This document shows positions 1-11,193 of a DNA stretch of 64,000 nucleotides, in pieces. The notes beneath the pieces were generated by a model. It was not told the origin of the DNA. It searched no databases and worked only from the letters and a program-made list of their open reading frames with translations. Origin of the DNA: Siphlonurus alternatus (taxonomy: Eukaryota; Arthropoda; Insecta; Ephemeroptera; Siphlonuridae); contig OX463786.1 in NCBI GenBank assembly GCA_949825025.1, forward strand, positions 10,468,387 through 10,532,386, in the 5' to 3' direction. Both the position numbers and the translations under genes were made by a program. Positions within the stretch are counted from its first letter, which is position 1, and every line of letters starts with the position of its first letter.

Positions 1-257
1 GCTACTGCTCCAAAATGTTAAACATCTAGAAAAAAGTCTGTACGTCTTACCATTTGTATGACGTCATAAACTTTGTCTTTGATCCTCTAATGCAAACCTT
101 ATGGAAGGTTGCGTGACGTCAGACTAACGTTAGGTCGTACAGACTTTGGTTTGTTTTTACATTAAATTGTCTATTGTTACAGAAATATTTTTATAAAATT
201 ATTAAAATACTTGAACATATAATATATTAAAATAATTATTAAATTGCATGTTTCCAG

Positions 258-3200
258 GGTATAAGAAGTGATATGCAGTCCGGTTCAAATGAAACAAATA
301 AGATTGAAGGTAGAGTATTATCAAACATGTTATCGTATTTTAAATTATAATTATTTTTACAACATTCACTAAAAATTCAGTATTTATTTTTTAATAAAAA
401 GAATTATTTTATTTAATGTAAAAATTAATATTATTTTCACCAATCAACATTTATAAATAATAGATTATAATTATAAATGTATGTCGTTAATTTTGTAATT
501 AATATCAATGTAAGTTATTTATTAAAAACTAATTGTTTAAATTTCAATTGAATTAAACGTTTCATATTAACAAGGTATGATATTGTGCTGTTCGACATTT
601 AGTCTTCAAATATAAATTTCAATGAAATATGATTTTGTGTAGAGAGATGCAAAGTAAAATCATGATATTGCATAACTTTACAATTAACGACTATATGCAA
701 TTAACAAAATCTTTATATTATTAATAAAAAATAATTTAAATAATTTGTATTATTTATTTACATATTATGTTATAGAATTAAGCCCTCTCGGTATAGCTGT
801 CCTCGGAAATCACACGTATTATGTCAGTGTAGCAGGCGTAAGTACATAGAATAATTTTTACTGGTAACTACAGTCAAATTAATTTAAAATTCCCGCCGGA
901 AGTGAGAGGTTTCTGGCCTTTCTATTCGTATCGATTCGTATTTGCATTTTGAAATTTTGGCTACAGGTTAGTAAAAAAAAAAGTACAGCAATGTTTGCAA
1001 ATTTTCAATTCCCAGACATGAACAAGATGACCAGGGGGGGTCTTCAAATAACACCACTTAACCTAAACTTAGCCTAAGACTGTCTTAGCGCAACAATAAA
1101 GAATACGCTAAGACTGTCTTAATTTTAGGATTGTTGTAATTTGTGTTATTTGAAGACCCCCCAGAAACCTATCACTTCCGGCAGAAATATTACATAAATT
1201 TGACTGTATCTAAAAGATTCAGAAACAAGACATTATATACTTTTTATTATTTTAAGGATTAATGCCACTGTTCAATATTTTCCGATGATGAAGTGAAATT
1301 ATTTTTAGTCCATATAAAATAAAGAAGAAATAACTGTTGGTTTGTTGATGTAAAAAACAACTTCTGTGTAGATTTCGAGTAATTGATTTTTTCATGTCTA
1401 AAAGATATTTTTTTTTTTAGTTTTTAATTAAACCCTATTGGGTACTTCTATTTACTAATTACATACTACTTTGAAGCCCCGAACCTTCCGAAACCCTAAC
1501 TTGAGCGTTTCGCGGGCTCTTCTGGAACGAGGGCGGCCACGGCCTTGCAAATCCATCCCGGCATTTGCCTGCGGCTGAGGGAAACGTGGAAACCTCAGCC
1601 AGGATGGACGCTACAGCTTTTGTCAATGAACCGGAAGTGCAATGGTCCAAAGCCAGGGGAACCACATAGTGGAAAAGCGCAACGTTTTACCCCTGGGTGG
1701 GAAACGTGGTTTTTGTTGAAAATGGTCACCCATCCAACTACTAACCACGCGCGGCGTTGCTTGACTTCGGTGATCTGACGAGACCCGGTCAAGCGCACTA
1801 CACCTACACCTCCCTAAAAGATATTACTTATTGGACTGAAAATTACAGCAGTTCCCATTTAAAACAATACTGACTTAAAGGTGAACTGAAGGGATTGCTT
1901 TTTTTTTTCCATAGGGAACCTTATATTACCTATCCCATCCCCGATCGCCACTCTCTCGGCAGTTTCCGCGGTCGCTCGTGTGTTTTTTCACGGCGGCGAG
2001 TTTTAAGTCAACCAACCGTCGCTGATACGTCACAACTTCACTTTTTCACTAATTGTCCTACAGCAGCACAATAAGTATCTGCCATGAAAAAATTAGTGCA
2101 GATGGATGGGATAGGTAATATAAGGTTCCCTAAAGGGAAAAAAAAAGCAATCCCTTCAGTTCACCTTTAATCGAAAATTCCATCGAATTTCATCAAATTT
2201 TTTTTCCATAAAAAAATTATTGCATGCTGTCAGGAAATTGGACGTGTAGATAACACCTTAATACTTTTTCCAGCTTGCAACTTCCATGGTTCAGGCAATG
2301 GTGTTCTGTAATGACCTTGGGATGACCTTAATTAACCTTGAGACTGAAGAGGAGAACGCTGTGCTTATAGAGTACCTTCATGCGAATGGTGAGGAAATCA
2401 TCTTATAGGAAAAAGGAAAAATAAGTATTTGATTAGAAATTATTTTAAATCTATTACTTTTTATCCTTCTATATTTTCAATACAGATTTTAGTCAATAAC
2501 AGGGAACTTACTAATGGACTTTCTTGAAAATAGATAGGTCTTCATTTGAAACTGACTTTTACTTTCTTTTACGTAATTTTATTTTAAAACAATGTTAAAA
2601 CAGGCTATAGCTACTATATTAATTTCCATGGCATTTCCATAGATTGATTTATTATTTTTTCTTCATAATTCTGTTACATCATGCCACTCTTTAGGTATAC
2701 AATTTGTTAAAAACGTTGGAAATTTCCATTACCCCTGCTTTATATGCAACCTGCTTTATTTTGGTGCTGTACAAGTTGCCTAACCTGAAGGCGAATTAAA
2801 TAATACGACTTTTCCATAAGGTTTAATTTTGTTCCTCTTTATCATATGAATATGAACCATATTGTTAATAAAAAATTGGTTTAATAAATATTTCATTTCT
2901 TGCTGCAAATATAATTTTAATTATTAATTAATAAAAGTGACAAAGTATAGTCCTTGCCTCTGAAAAGTTCCCTTTGCAGCCTTGTAAATCACCATCATTT
3001 GTGAGTATAACACAATGACAATTAGCAAGGCTGCAAAAGAGAACTTTTCACAGGCAAGGAATGTACACTCGTCACCTTGGAAAATTTTCCATTCTCATAC
3101 TTGTTAATCACCATGCTCTGTGTTATTCTTACGGGGTATGGTTATTAATAAGGCGGTAAAGGGAAATTTTCAGAGGCAACGACTGTACATTGATAATATA

Positions 3201-3421
3201 TGTTGGTATTTTGAGGTCTCCACAACTTCGCATACTGGACTGGAGGTCGACCAATTGGTTCTCAATGGATGTGGGCGGGGCTCGGACGACTTTTCTCGTT
3301 CTCTGATTGGTACCCTGGACAACCAAATGATACCGAATGTGAAGATATGTGCATGTACATTCAGTATGATAAATGGTTCGATAGTCCTTGTAGATACCCT
3401 TGTGGTTTTATTTGTGAGTGA
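258..3421 (+). CDS. C-type lectin 1 (5' exon outside the window)
   Basis: Four exons can be joined in one frame: 258-309, 776-837, 2274-2388, 3216-3421 (stop TGA). All have GT-AG borders, and the last three have the same lengths and phases as those of the next lectin gene. The signal-peptide exon should lie upstream of base 1. The product is a small secreted C-type lectin-like domain: YYVSVAG, then VFCNDLGMTLINLETEEEN, then YWTGG, SQWMW, DWYPGQPN, WFDSPC and a terminal FICE. The conserved cysteines of the short-form domain are present. The canonical calcium/sugar motifs are altered: QPN replaces EPN or QPD, and WFD replaces WND, so calcium-dependent sugar binding is uncertain. A polyadenylation signal AATAAA lies at 3534-3539. 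The introns carry a SINE and several MITEs. The fold assignment is secure; the ligand is unknown. Confidence 0.85.
869..1208. mobile_element. TACAGTCAAATT MITE with a nested MITE
   Basis: Terminal inverted repeats TACAGTCAAATT and AATTTGACTGTA, with inner CCGGAAGTG-like motifs, suggest a Tc1/mariner-type non-autonomous element. A second palindromic element (1034-1162, ends GGGGGGTCTTCAAATAACAC) has inserted into it with CAG on each side. Confidence 0.8.
1427..1814 (-). mobile_element. 5S rRNA-derived SINE, copy A
   Basis: The head (right end, minus strand) matches 5S rRNA, with GATCACCGAAGTCAAGCAAC and TTGGATGGGTGACC, so the internal Pol III promoter region is kept. A body of about 250 bp and the tail AGTACCCAATAGGGTTTAATT follow. 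An 11-bp target-site duplication, TAAAAGATATT, flanks it at 1399-1409 and 1815-1825, as expected for LINE-driven insertion. It lies in lectin 1. Confidence 0.92.
1875..2170. mobile_element. TTAA-flanked foldback MITE
   Basis: Inverted arms of about 65 bp beginning TTAAAGGTGAACTGAAGGGA, with TTAA at both ends as in piggyBac-type insertions. It lies in intron 3 of lectin 1. Confidence 0.8.
2945..3189. mobile_element. Two abutting TGTACACTC MITEs
   Basis: Two palindromic units of about 125 bp (2945-3067 and 3062-3189) share the TGTACA junction. Each has arms with CTTGTTAATCACCAT-type motifs. The second ends 26 bp before the last exon of lectin 1. Confidence 0.75.
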
Positions 3422-3800
3422 CCGGAAATAATAAAAATGTTTCAGCTTCAAAAAACATAAACGTTACCCCTTGTTTTGTTTTGTAGGTATTCAGGGTATC
3501 TCTACACACCTTAGTAAGTCTTTTTTTCCATGTAATAAATATAAATTGTAAAAGTAATTATGGTTCAGTGCAAAGTTCCTATATTCCATAAAATTTTCAC
3601 TATTTTTGAATAGCTAAAATTTATCATTATTTTAATTAAAGTATGTAAACAAAATGAAAATAATATAATTAAAAATAACTCATTTTATTTCTAAATACCC
3701 CAAAGTTTCCCTTAAGTATAGAAAATATAATCGTCTATATTGAATAACCAAGTGATGCATTTGATCAACCTTTTCATGACAATAAACTTTAAAATGTTCA

Positions 3801-3950
3801 TACAGTAAAACAAATCTAAGTTTACGCCTGACATGGCTAGACTATACGTCTAGACCGACTGGCGCCCCCTATCTTAGCCATGATATGACTTCCAAGATGG
3901 CCGCCGCGCGTAATCGAATCCACACGTAAACTAAGATCTGTTATACTGTA
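3801..3950. mobile_element. TACAGTAAAACA MITE
   Basis: Ends TACAGTAAAACAAATCTAAG and its inverted match ending TATACTGTA; TA at both ends, mariner-like. It lies between lectins 1 and 2. The rest of 3540-4440 is AT-rich with nothing recognised. Confidence 0.75.
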
Positions 3951-4489
3951 AATATCTTTATAATATCTATTTTTGCCAGTGTATTGTCAACTTTAATGTA
4001 TATTTCATGTTTGTAGATGGCGAGTTATGGAAAAAAACTACTATAATATTGTATTGATATTTTATTGTTTATTTGCTGTTTGGTATTTTTAATTAATAAA
4101 TCCCGACAGCTTATTGATAATGCGACCATTGTTCTCCAAATTTAAACCCTTGCTGACACCAACTATATTAACTACGAATTGCATTACTACTTGAAAATTA
4201 GAAATTTCAATAAATTACTTATAATTAAAAACACAAATAATTTTATAAAAATAAAATTAAATTTGTGTGCATAATATTTCTGATACTTTGAAAAAAAAAA
4301 GTAATACATAAAAGATAAACTGTAATTTTTTTTGTGTTAAAAAAATATTAATTAAAAAAAACATAGAATTATTTTTATGCATAATATTTTTCTTTTTTTT
4401 TGTGACAAAAATTGTAATTTGAAACAATCCAAATAAAATTGGTTTTTAATAATTATCAATGTCGCATTTATATTATTACATAATTATAC

Positions 4490-4499
4490 GATAAGATAG
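4490..4499 (+). promoter_or_regulatory. Tandem GATA sites upstream of lectin 2
   Basis: GATAAGATAG lies about 110 bp upstream of the lectin 2 ATG, a position similar to the GATA pair of lectin 3. No clear TATA box is seen downstream of it. Confidence 0.35.
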
Positions 4500-4602
4500 A
4501 GACTTAGACTGGAAAATTTCATGACGTTCAAGGTATTAATTATTTCACGTACTTTACTTGTCAATCATTTGTCATATGAATGATAAACTTTGAAGAGGCA
4601 AC

Positions 4603-5439
4603 ATGAAGAAATTACGACAGCTCATCTTTTGTCTTGTGATCTTACAGGTAAAAATAAAATCTTTGTAATCTAAATTTTGTCGAACTACAAGTAAATTGCA
4701 GTAGAAAATTTATAAGTCTTCGGTTCAGAATATTTATCAACCTGCGAAGAGAATGCATAGAATTTATAATCGTAACTCCCCCTCGATCTTTCTTTTTAGT
4801 AATTTCATGGAATAATAGTAAACAAAGAACAAAGCACTGTAAAATATGCAATAATAGTAAATAATTATAGAAAGATTTTCTTGTCTCTAAATTTTTGTAC
4901 GGTGACACGAACAAAAATATTAAAGCCGCAATCCTAAATAAATTGGTTAATTTTACAATTCAATATTTAAATGCACTTCCACTTGCATATGTTAGAATAA
5001 GTTCATCAGGTGGAATAATGTTTTATCACAGTTAAAAAATTACGTCTTCAACTTATTCTTTACACGTCTAAACATAATCTTTTTACCCCTAAAATACATC
5101 TTATTTCCTCTTCGCTCAAAGTGAAGATGAAGTATAGATAACATTTCTAACATTTTATGCTCAATAAGAGGAAAGAAGATGTAATCTCGTCTTTTTTCCT
5201 CTAAAATGGTGCAAAATAAGAGATAAATAGACGAGGAGAGAGCTTAATAAATATATAATATACTATAAAAGATGAAATTTATTTCAACTCAGGTAAATGT
5301 TATTAAAAATTATTAAACATTTACTAATTTTTATTGTTATTTTTGAAGGCTACATCTTGTTTATCAAAGGATTTGACGCCATTAAATCAAGGTATATGTT
5401 AATTATATAAAAATTAAAACACTAATTTTATTATGCTTG

Positions 5440-5519
<80 letters not shown>

Positions 5520-8150
5520 TGTATATAATCTTAATTCAATGTTACCCGATTAAGTCTATACAGTAAATACAGTTTAAAGTGCATGTTTGATAAAGTATTT
5601 TCACAACTATAACATTATATTTAAAGAAGTTAATTTTATAGTATTGAAAGATATATTAAATTGAAATATTAATCAACGAATAAGTAATTATAAAATATTA
5701 AGTATTGCAACATAATTTTTATTATTTCAGAAGCTAATCCACAAGGAATCATTGTTATTGATGGCAAAACGTACTACATAAGTCTGGCTGGTGTAAGTAC
5801 ATAAAATAACGTTTAATTTAAATTATTTATTATTTATATAAATATTTAGTTAATATAATACATAAAGAAATTATCTGAATAGCCATACTTCAAATTTACT
5901 TATTAATAAAGTGCATGCTAGTAGTCAGCATTGATTTTTTTTAAAAATAGTAATTTTGAATTACTGTTGAGTTTTAAGTTAATCTAAATATATTTTGCTC
6001 AATTTTATTTATTTGCAATTTTCTGATAACAAATTACAGTGTGGCACTGTTTACTTCCCAAATCAATCATTAGTAGATTGTTTTCATTTTGAATTTGGCA
6101 ACCTAAATTGTTTATCATTATCTGGCTTATGTTTGGCAAAATCAAAATATCTTGCATAAATTTGTAATTATAAACGTTCAGGTAAGTCTATAGTATATTA
6201 TGGCAATCAAGACAATTATTATAATAATATAAGTTTACTTCTTCCCATTCTTAGAAGCTGTGCTCATTAATATCAATGGATTAATGTATAAAAAGTCTTA
6301 CTATATAGCACAGGCGCGGATCTAGGGAGGTGGCTGAGGGAGTTTGCAGACCCTCCCGAAATTTTAAATTTAACATGGCCAATATAGGCATTTTTCCCAC
6401 TCCAACTCTTTTCTTAACATTGGCCTTATGGAGACAGCCCCTCCCGAAATTTAATTCTGGATCCGCGCCTGATATAGTACCCATTCAATGATAAAAAAAA
6501 AAAAACTGATCATTACGTATAATCGTATACTAATTATCTTTTGAATTTTACCAGATTAAGTCTATCGGTTAAAGTGGATAAAAGTGTTGACGTTCAGTGC
6601 CATCTGATGGTGGTTCACGGACTTAATTATTATCAGGTGGAGGTGGATGTGGTCCAGGCCATCAAGTTCTGCAATGACGTGGGGATGACCCTTCTTAACC
6701 TTGAAGACACCAACAAAAACGCTCTCATTGTTGATTATCTTCAAGAAAATGGTAAAGAAAAAAAAAATTAAATAAAGTAAATATTTATTAAAAAAATAAT
6801 ATAACATAAAATTTAAATTATTTAATAATTTATTTAAAATATAATTTGACACTAAATATAAAATATATATGATTAAAAATTTAGTATTTTTATAAATAAT
6901 TACTCAATATCTGAACGATAATGTTAAACCAATCAAATTTGTTACACATTTTGAGTTTTCTGAATACTGTATAACATAATTTTGAGAATTTTATACATTG
7001 TTCAAATGTTTTGAATGTTGGTTAGTAATTACTTATTATTATTTTAGTTATGGTCCATTTTCTTTTAGAGAGTTTCAAATTATTAAGTTGAACTTTTATA
7101 ATATAAGAAATAAAGAAAAAATAATTTTATAAGTGCATAACTCAAGTCTATTGGAAATTATTGGAAAAAACTTCTGCCTATCATACATCTAAAATTTATG
7201 ACTTTTTACCATCATGGCTGAGAGAAGTGAAAAATATTAATATATTTAAACAAAAATTAGAAAAAAAAAACTTATTAAAAAGAATTTCATTCTGGAAAGA
7301 TGTTTTTTTAGCAATAAATTGCCTGAGGATACATGGTCTATAGTGTGATTTTCTAAATATTAATGCATATAAATAATAATTATTAATTATATATGCCTTG
7401 TTAGTAACTGTTAGTATTATATGTGTTCTTGTAAAAGTGTTTTTGTGTTCGTTATCTTTTGTAAAATGACGTAGTCCATGTTGTACTTGTACAGCCAGTG
7501 ATTAATTAAATGAATTAAATTTGCATACAGCTGATTGTTGCACTCCCCGTAACAGACAGCCCAATAGAGGCTTCAAGTCAGCTGATTTTTCGGTGTTCCC
7601 ACCCGCTATACCAAACCTATGTAAAAAAAGAACGTGAATTCGTTTTTTCACTAAGAATAAGATTTTCTTTAGGGAAAATTCCTTTACGGAACTTTGGTCC
7701 AAACTGAAAAATACAGTAGATAATTCAAGATTTAGATTTTTTACTTGATTTATAACCGAGAAAAGTTAAAAAACCCACTTTGTTTCAATTTCAAGTGCAA
7801 GATGGACCTTAGCGACAAACAGTTGCGCAGCGAAAGCGCACTCACTTGAAGCCTCTATGTTGCACACGATCGACTGTGGGGTTGACTTTTCTAGTTACGT
7901 GAATAATTTTTTAATGTCCATTCTTTTTATGATACAATTTTCAGGTCTGAAGGACATCAGACACTGGACTGGCGGCAAACGCATCATCAGCGAGTGGATG
8001 TGGAGCACATCTGGAACTATGATCAAATCTTTCGACTGGTACCCTGGTTACCCCGTTACCACGGACTGTCAGGACCTCTGTATTTTCCTGCAGTACGGAA
8101 AATGGCTTGATGGTCCCTGCAAGTCTGTGGCAGCATTTATCTGTGAATAA
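4603..8150 (+). CDS. C-type lectin 2, complete
   Basis: Five exons: 4603-4647, 5349-5391, 5731-5792, 6637-6751, 7945-8150 (471 nt, 156 residues). Exon 1 is the signal peptide MKKLRQLIFCLVILQ and ends in CAG|gtaaaa. The mature part reads IIVIDGKTYYISLAG, then IKFCNDVGMTLLNLED, then HWTGG, EWMWS, DWYPGYPV, KWLDGPC, FICE. It is a single secreted C-type lectin-like domain, typical of short arthropod lectins. EPN is replaced by YPV and WND by WLD, so the calcium site is probably lost. AATAAA is at 8185-8190. It shares exon lengths and phases with lectin 1 and is its closest relative here: their last exons are both 206 nt and roughly half identical in protein. Intron 2 holds an (AC)n(AT)n tract; intron 4 holds a LINE fragment and a MITE. 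Confidence 0.9.
5043..5293. mobile_element. Repeat with GAAGATGTAATCTCGTC motif
   Basis: Ends ACGTCTTCAACT and AAATTTATTTCAACTCAGG. Related copies lie at 13638-14016, 18531-18662, 24597-24835 and 26309-26483, all diverged. Confidence 0.55.
5447..5516. repeat. (AC)n(AT)n microsatellite
   Basis: Compound dinucleotide tract in intron 2 of lectin 2. Confidence 0.95.
6311..6472. mobile_element. CAGGCGCGGATC MITE
   Basis: Inverted ends CAGGCGCGGATC and GGATCCGCGCCTG around about 140 bp, in intron 3 of lectin 2. Confidence 0.75.
7155..7530 (+). mobile_element. LINE 3' fragment in lectin 2 intron 4
   Basis: The frame at 7161-7343 contains IYDFLPSWLREVKNINIFKQ, like a LINE ORF2 C-terminus, followed by a 3' UTR-like stretch ending in short AATTAAATGAATTAAAT repeats. 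Only the extreme 3' end remains. Confidence 0.45.
7563..7858. mobile_element. AATAGAGGCTTCAAGTCAGC element
   Basis: AATAGAGGCTTCAAGTCAGC at the left and CACTTGAAGCCTCTAT at the right; short inverted ends around about 260 bp. It ends 86 bp before the last exon of lectin 2. Confidence 0.65.
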
Positions 8151-8741
8151 TATCTTTAATGAACAAAATTATATATACTGAAGCAATAAAAATAAAACAA
8201 ATTATAATAATTATATAGAAAGCATTATTTTTATTATTTTTTTATATATATAAAATGCTATATCTCTTCGAGCTTTAGCTCATAATAAATATTAAACTAT
8301 ATAGTTAAAATGCAAGCTAAGTAGTTCGTAAATTATAATATAAAACTATTATGAATAATAATGCAGCAAAAAAATCCTGTAAAGAATCATTAAAAATATA
8401 TAATTTCATTTCATATAATAATTTAATGTAAAAACGATTGTTTTAAGTATTTAAAAAATACAATATTTTTTGCTAGAGTACATACATAAATGTAAAAATA
8501 AGTAACAATTTTTTCATATTAAAATTTACACTGTCATTACAGTCATTACAACATGTTTAAATCACAAAGAAAAAATATCGTGCAATTATAGAAACAATCA
8601 ATACTTTGTTTACGAAGACATGCAATAGATAATGGTTTAAAATAATTTTATGATAAATTGATATGAGGATTTAAATCCAATCAATTTTAATTTTTATCCA
8701 TTATCTCTGATAACAAGGACTCGTTGCAAATAATGATCTAA

Positions 8742-8765
8742 TATAAAAGACTTATCTGCAGATAA
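8742..8765 (+). promoter_or_regulatory. Lectin 3 promoter: TATA box and palindromic GATA pair
   Basis: TATAAAA at 8742-8748 is followed by the 14-bp perfect palindrome TTATCTGCAGATAA (8752-8765), two inverted GATA-factor sites, about 90-110 bp upstream of the ATG. Another GATAA lies near 8709. GATA sites near immune-gene promoters are well known in insects; use here is inferred. Confidence 0.5.
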
Positions 8766-8854
8766 TCCCACGATTGACAGGTCTGTATTAACTGTTCTTA
8801 TTTTGAAACATTCGTCAGTTACTAAGTAAAAGCAGACTAACTGACGGTTAAAAT

Positions 8855-11158
8855 ATGAAGAACTTGGCCGCCTTGGTAATCGCTTTAGCATTGCATCAGG
8901 TAATAATATAAGTGGTGTATTTTGTATTTTGCAAATATTAAAAATTATGATAACATTTTTTATAGTTTATGTATTTCATTATTTGCATTCACAGTGGATT
9001 ATAATTATTAAAAAAGTTAACTTTCATAAATTTAAAAATTCAATAACACATTAAATCTTGTTATTTAAAACTTTTATTTTTCAAAATTAATTTTTCTTAA
9101 ATAATTTATCAGTATTTTAAAATTTATATTACAAATTTAAAAAAACATTTATAAATTAAAAACATTGGGGGACATTCACAAAGCACTTTAACCCCCAATG
9201 TAGCCCCGATTTTTAACCCTGGTGCTAAACATGGTGCTAAGCTATGAGGTTAACATGGTTAGCCCCTGGTTTAGTACCATGTTTAGCACCAGGGTTAAAA
9301 ATCGGGACTAAAGTGGAGGTTAAAGTGCTTTGTGAATGTCCCCCATTATTTACTATTTTAACAATTTAAAAATTATTTACATTGTATTATATATTTATTT
9401 TGTACATTTGTTGTTATAAATTTTGAAAAGTAGTTATCTAACAATGGAAAAAAAATCTTTTAGTAGAATTTATCAAATGAAATGAACTGTAGTACATGTT
9501 TAATATCTTTGATATGGATTGTGTTACAAGGAATGTTGTTAGGAAATAAAGGGAGTTATCGTTGCGCAGGTAGCTTCCGTAAAATGTGATTCTTTATATC
9601 ATGATTTAAATTGCGAATTACGATAACTGTCGATAGCAAAATATTGAAAGAATTTTCACTAGCTTAATTAAGGACATTGCTGGCATTGCTCTCAGGTAAA
9701 GGACATTTATTTAACAGAACTCGGTATAATACCTTGTCTGCTTGGTACAAAATTCCTGCATTTAATGAAATGTCAGGTCTTTTGGACCATTAGATATCCT
9801 GTTATATTAGAAATTATGATAATTTAGTTCAATTTGAATATATTTTTATTTTATTTTTTGGACTTGTTGTCAGCGTTCAAGGCTTATAGACCTTAACTGT
9901 ACATTTGGAAATTTGTACTCATGTTTTAGTCATTATCAGGGCGTTTAAAAACTCACAATAATTACTAAGTGTAGATCCTCCAAAATTTAAAATGAATCCA
10001 TTGGAACTGCAAAGAAAGTTGAAAATTAAATTTCATTACTCTCTTCAATAATTAGGACAAAATATGCAGTTATGATTCTCCTTTATTAATTTTAAATATT
10101 ATTTTTTATTATGTTACAGATTTATATTGTATATGGTCATCAAGTATCTAAAAATTTAGGTAAGTGTTGAATGAACGAAGTTGGAATGTACACTCTTCGG
10201 CTCTGAAAAGTTCCCTTTTGCAGCCTTGTTAATCACCGTGTCCTGTGTTATCCACACGGGGCATGGCAGTGATCATGGTGATTAACAAGGCTTCAGAAGA
10301 GAACTTTTCAGAGCCGAAGGGTGTACAACATAATTTATTTTTATATTCAAAGAATAATTCTTCAAAAAATTGCCTTTTGAAATTTCAAATTTTTACATTT
10401 TTACACTAAATTCTATTTCTTAATAACGCTTGAAATTATTTTTAAACAGGAATCGACCCAAAGGGTATGGTAGTTATTGATGGTCATACTTACTACTTTA
10501 GCCTTGATGGGGTAAGTATTCTGCTATTTGTTACTTTTTCTTTTTTATGAAGTGTTATCACTAACCACGGTTAGCGCCAGCCTATTTCCGCGGCACTAAA
10601 CATAATGAGAAACCTGCGTAACTTCCTTTGTGATCCCTTCGTTATATTTTATTTTTATATTGATTGAGTTGTTTGTTTATTTGAAGACGTTTTATATGAT
10701 GTCTTGATTAAATATCTGCTTATATTGTGTATACAATCAAAAAGCAATATATAACAATATATATAGTGGGAGGTGTGGCGCAGTGCGCTTGACCGGGTAT
10801 CGTCAGATCACCGAAGTCAAGCAACGCCGCGCGTGGTTAGTAGTTGGATGGGTGACCATTTTCAACAAAAACCACGTTTCCCACCCAGGGGTAAAACGTT
10901 GCGCTTTTCCACTATGTGGTTCCCCTGGCTTTGGACCATTGCATTTCCGGTTCATTGACAAAAAGCTGTAGCGTCCATCCTGGCTGAGGTTTCCACGTTT
11001 CCCTCAGCCGCAGGCAAATGCCGGGATGGATTTGCAAGGCCGTGGCCGCCCCCGTTCCAGAAGAGCCCGCGAAACGCTCAAGTTAGGGTTTCGGAAGGTT
11101 CGGGTTTTCAAAGTAGTATAATGTAATTAGTAAATAGAAGTACCCAATAGGGTTTGAT

Positions 11159-11193
<35 letters not shown>

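Noticed and set aside
1459..1798. Conserved 67-77 codon frames repeated at 1.5, 10.8, 45.9 and 59.2 kb
   Set aside because: They are frames within 5S-derived SINE copies, present on both strands; similarity reflects the repeat, not protein selection.
5447..5516. CRISPR-like or other regular array
   Set aside because: Plain dinucleotide repeat; no spaced repeats anywhere in the window resemble a CRISPR array.
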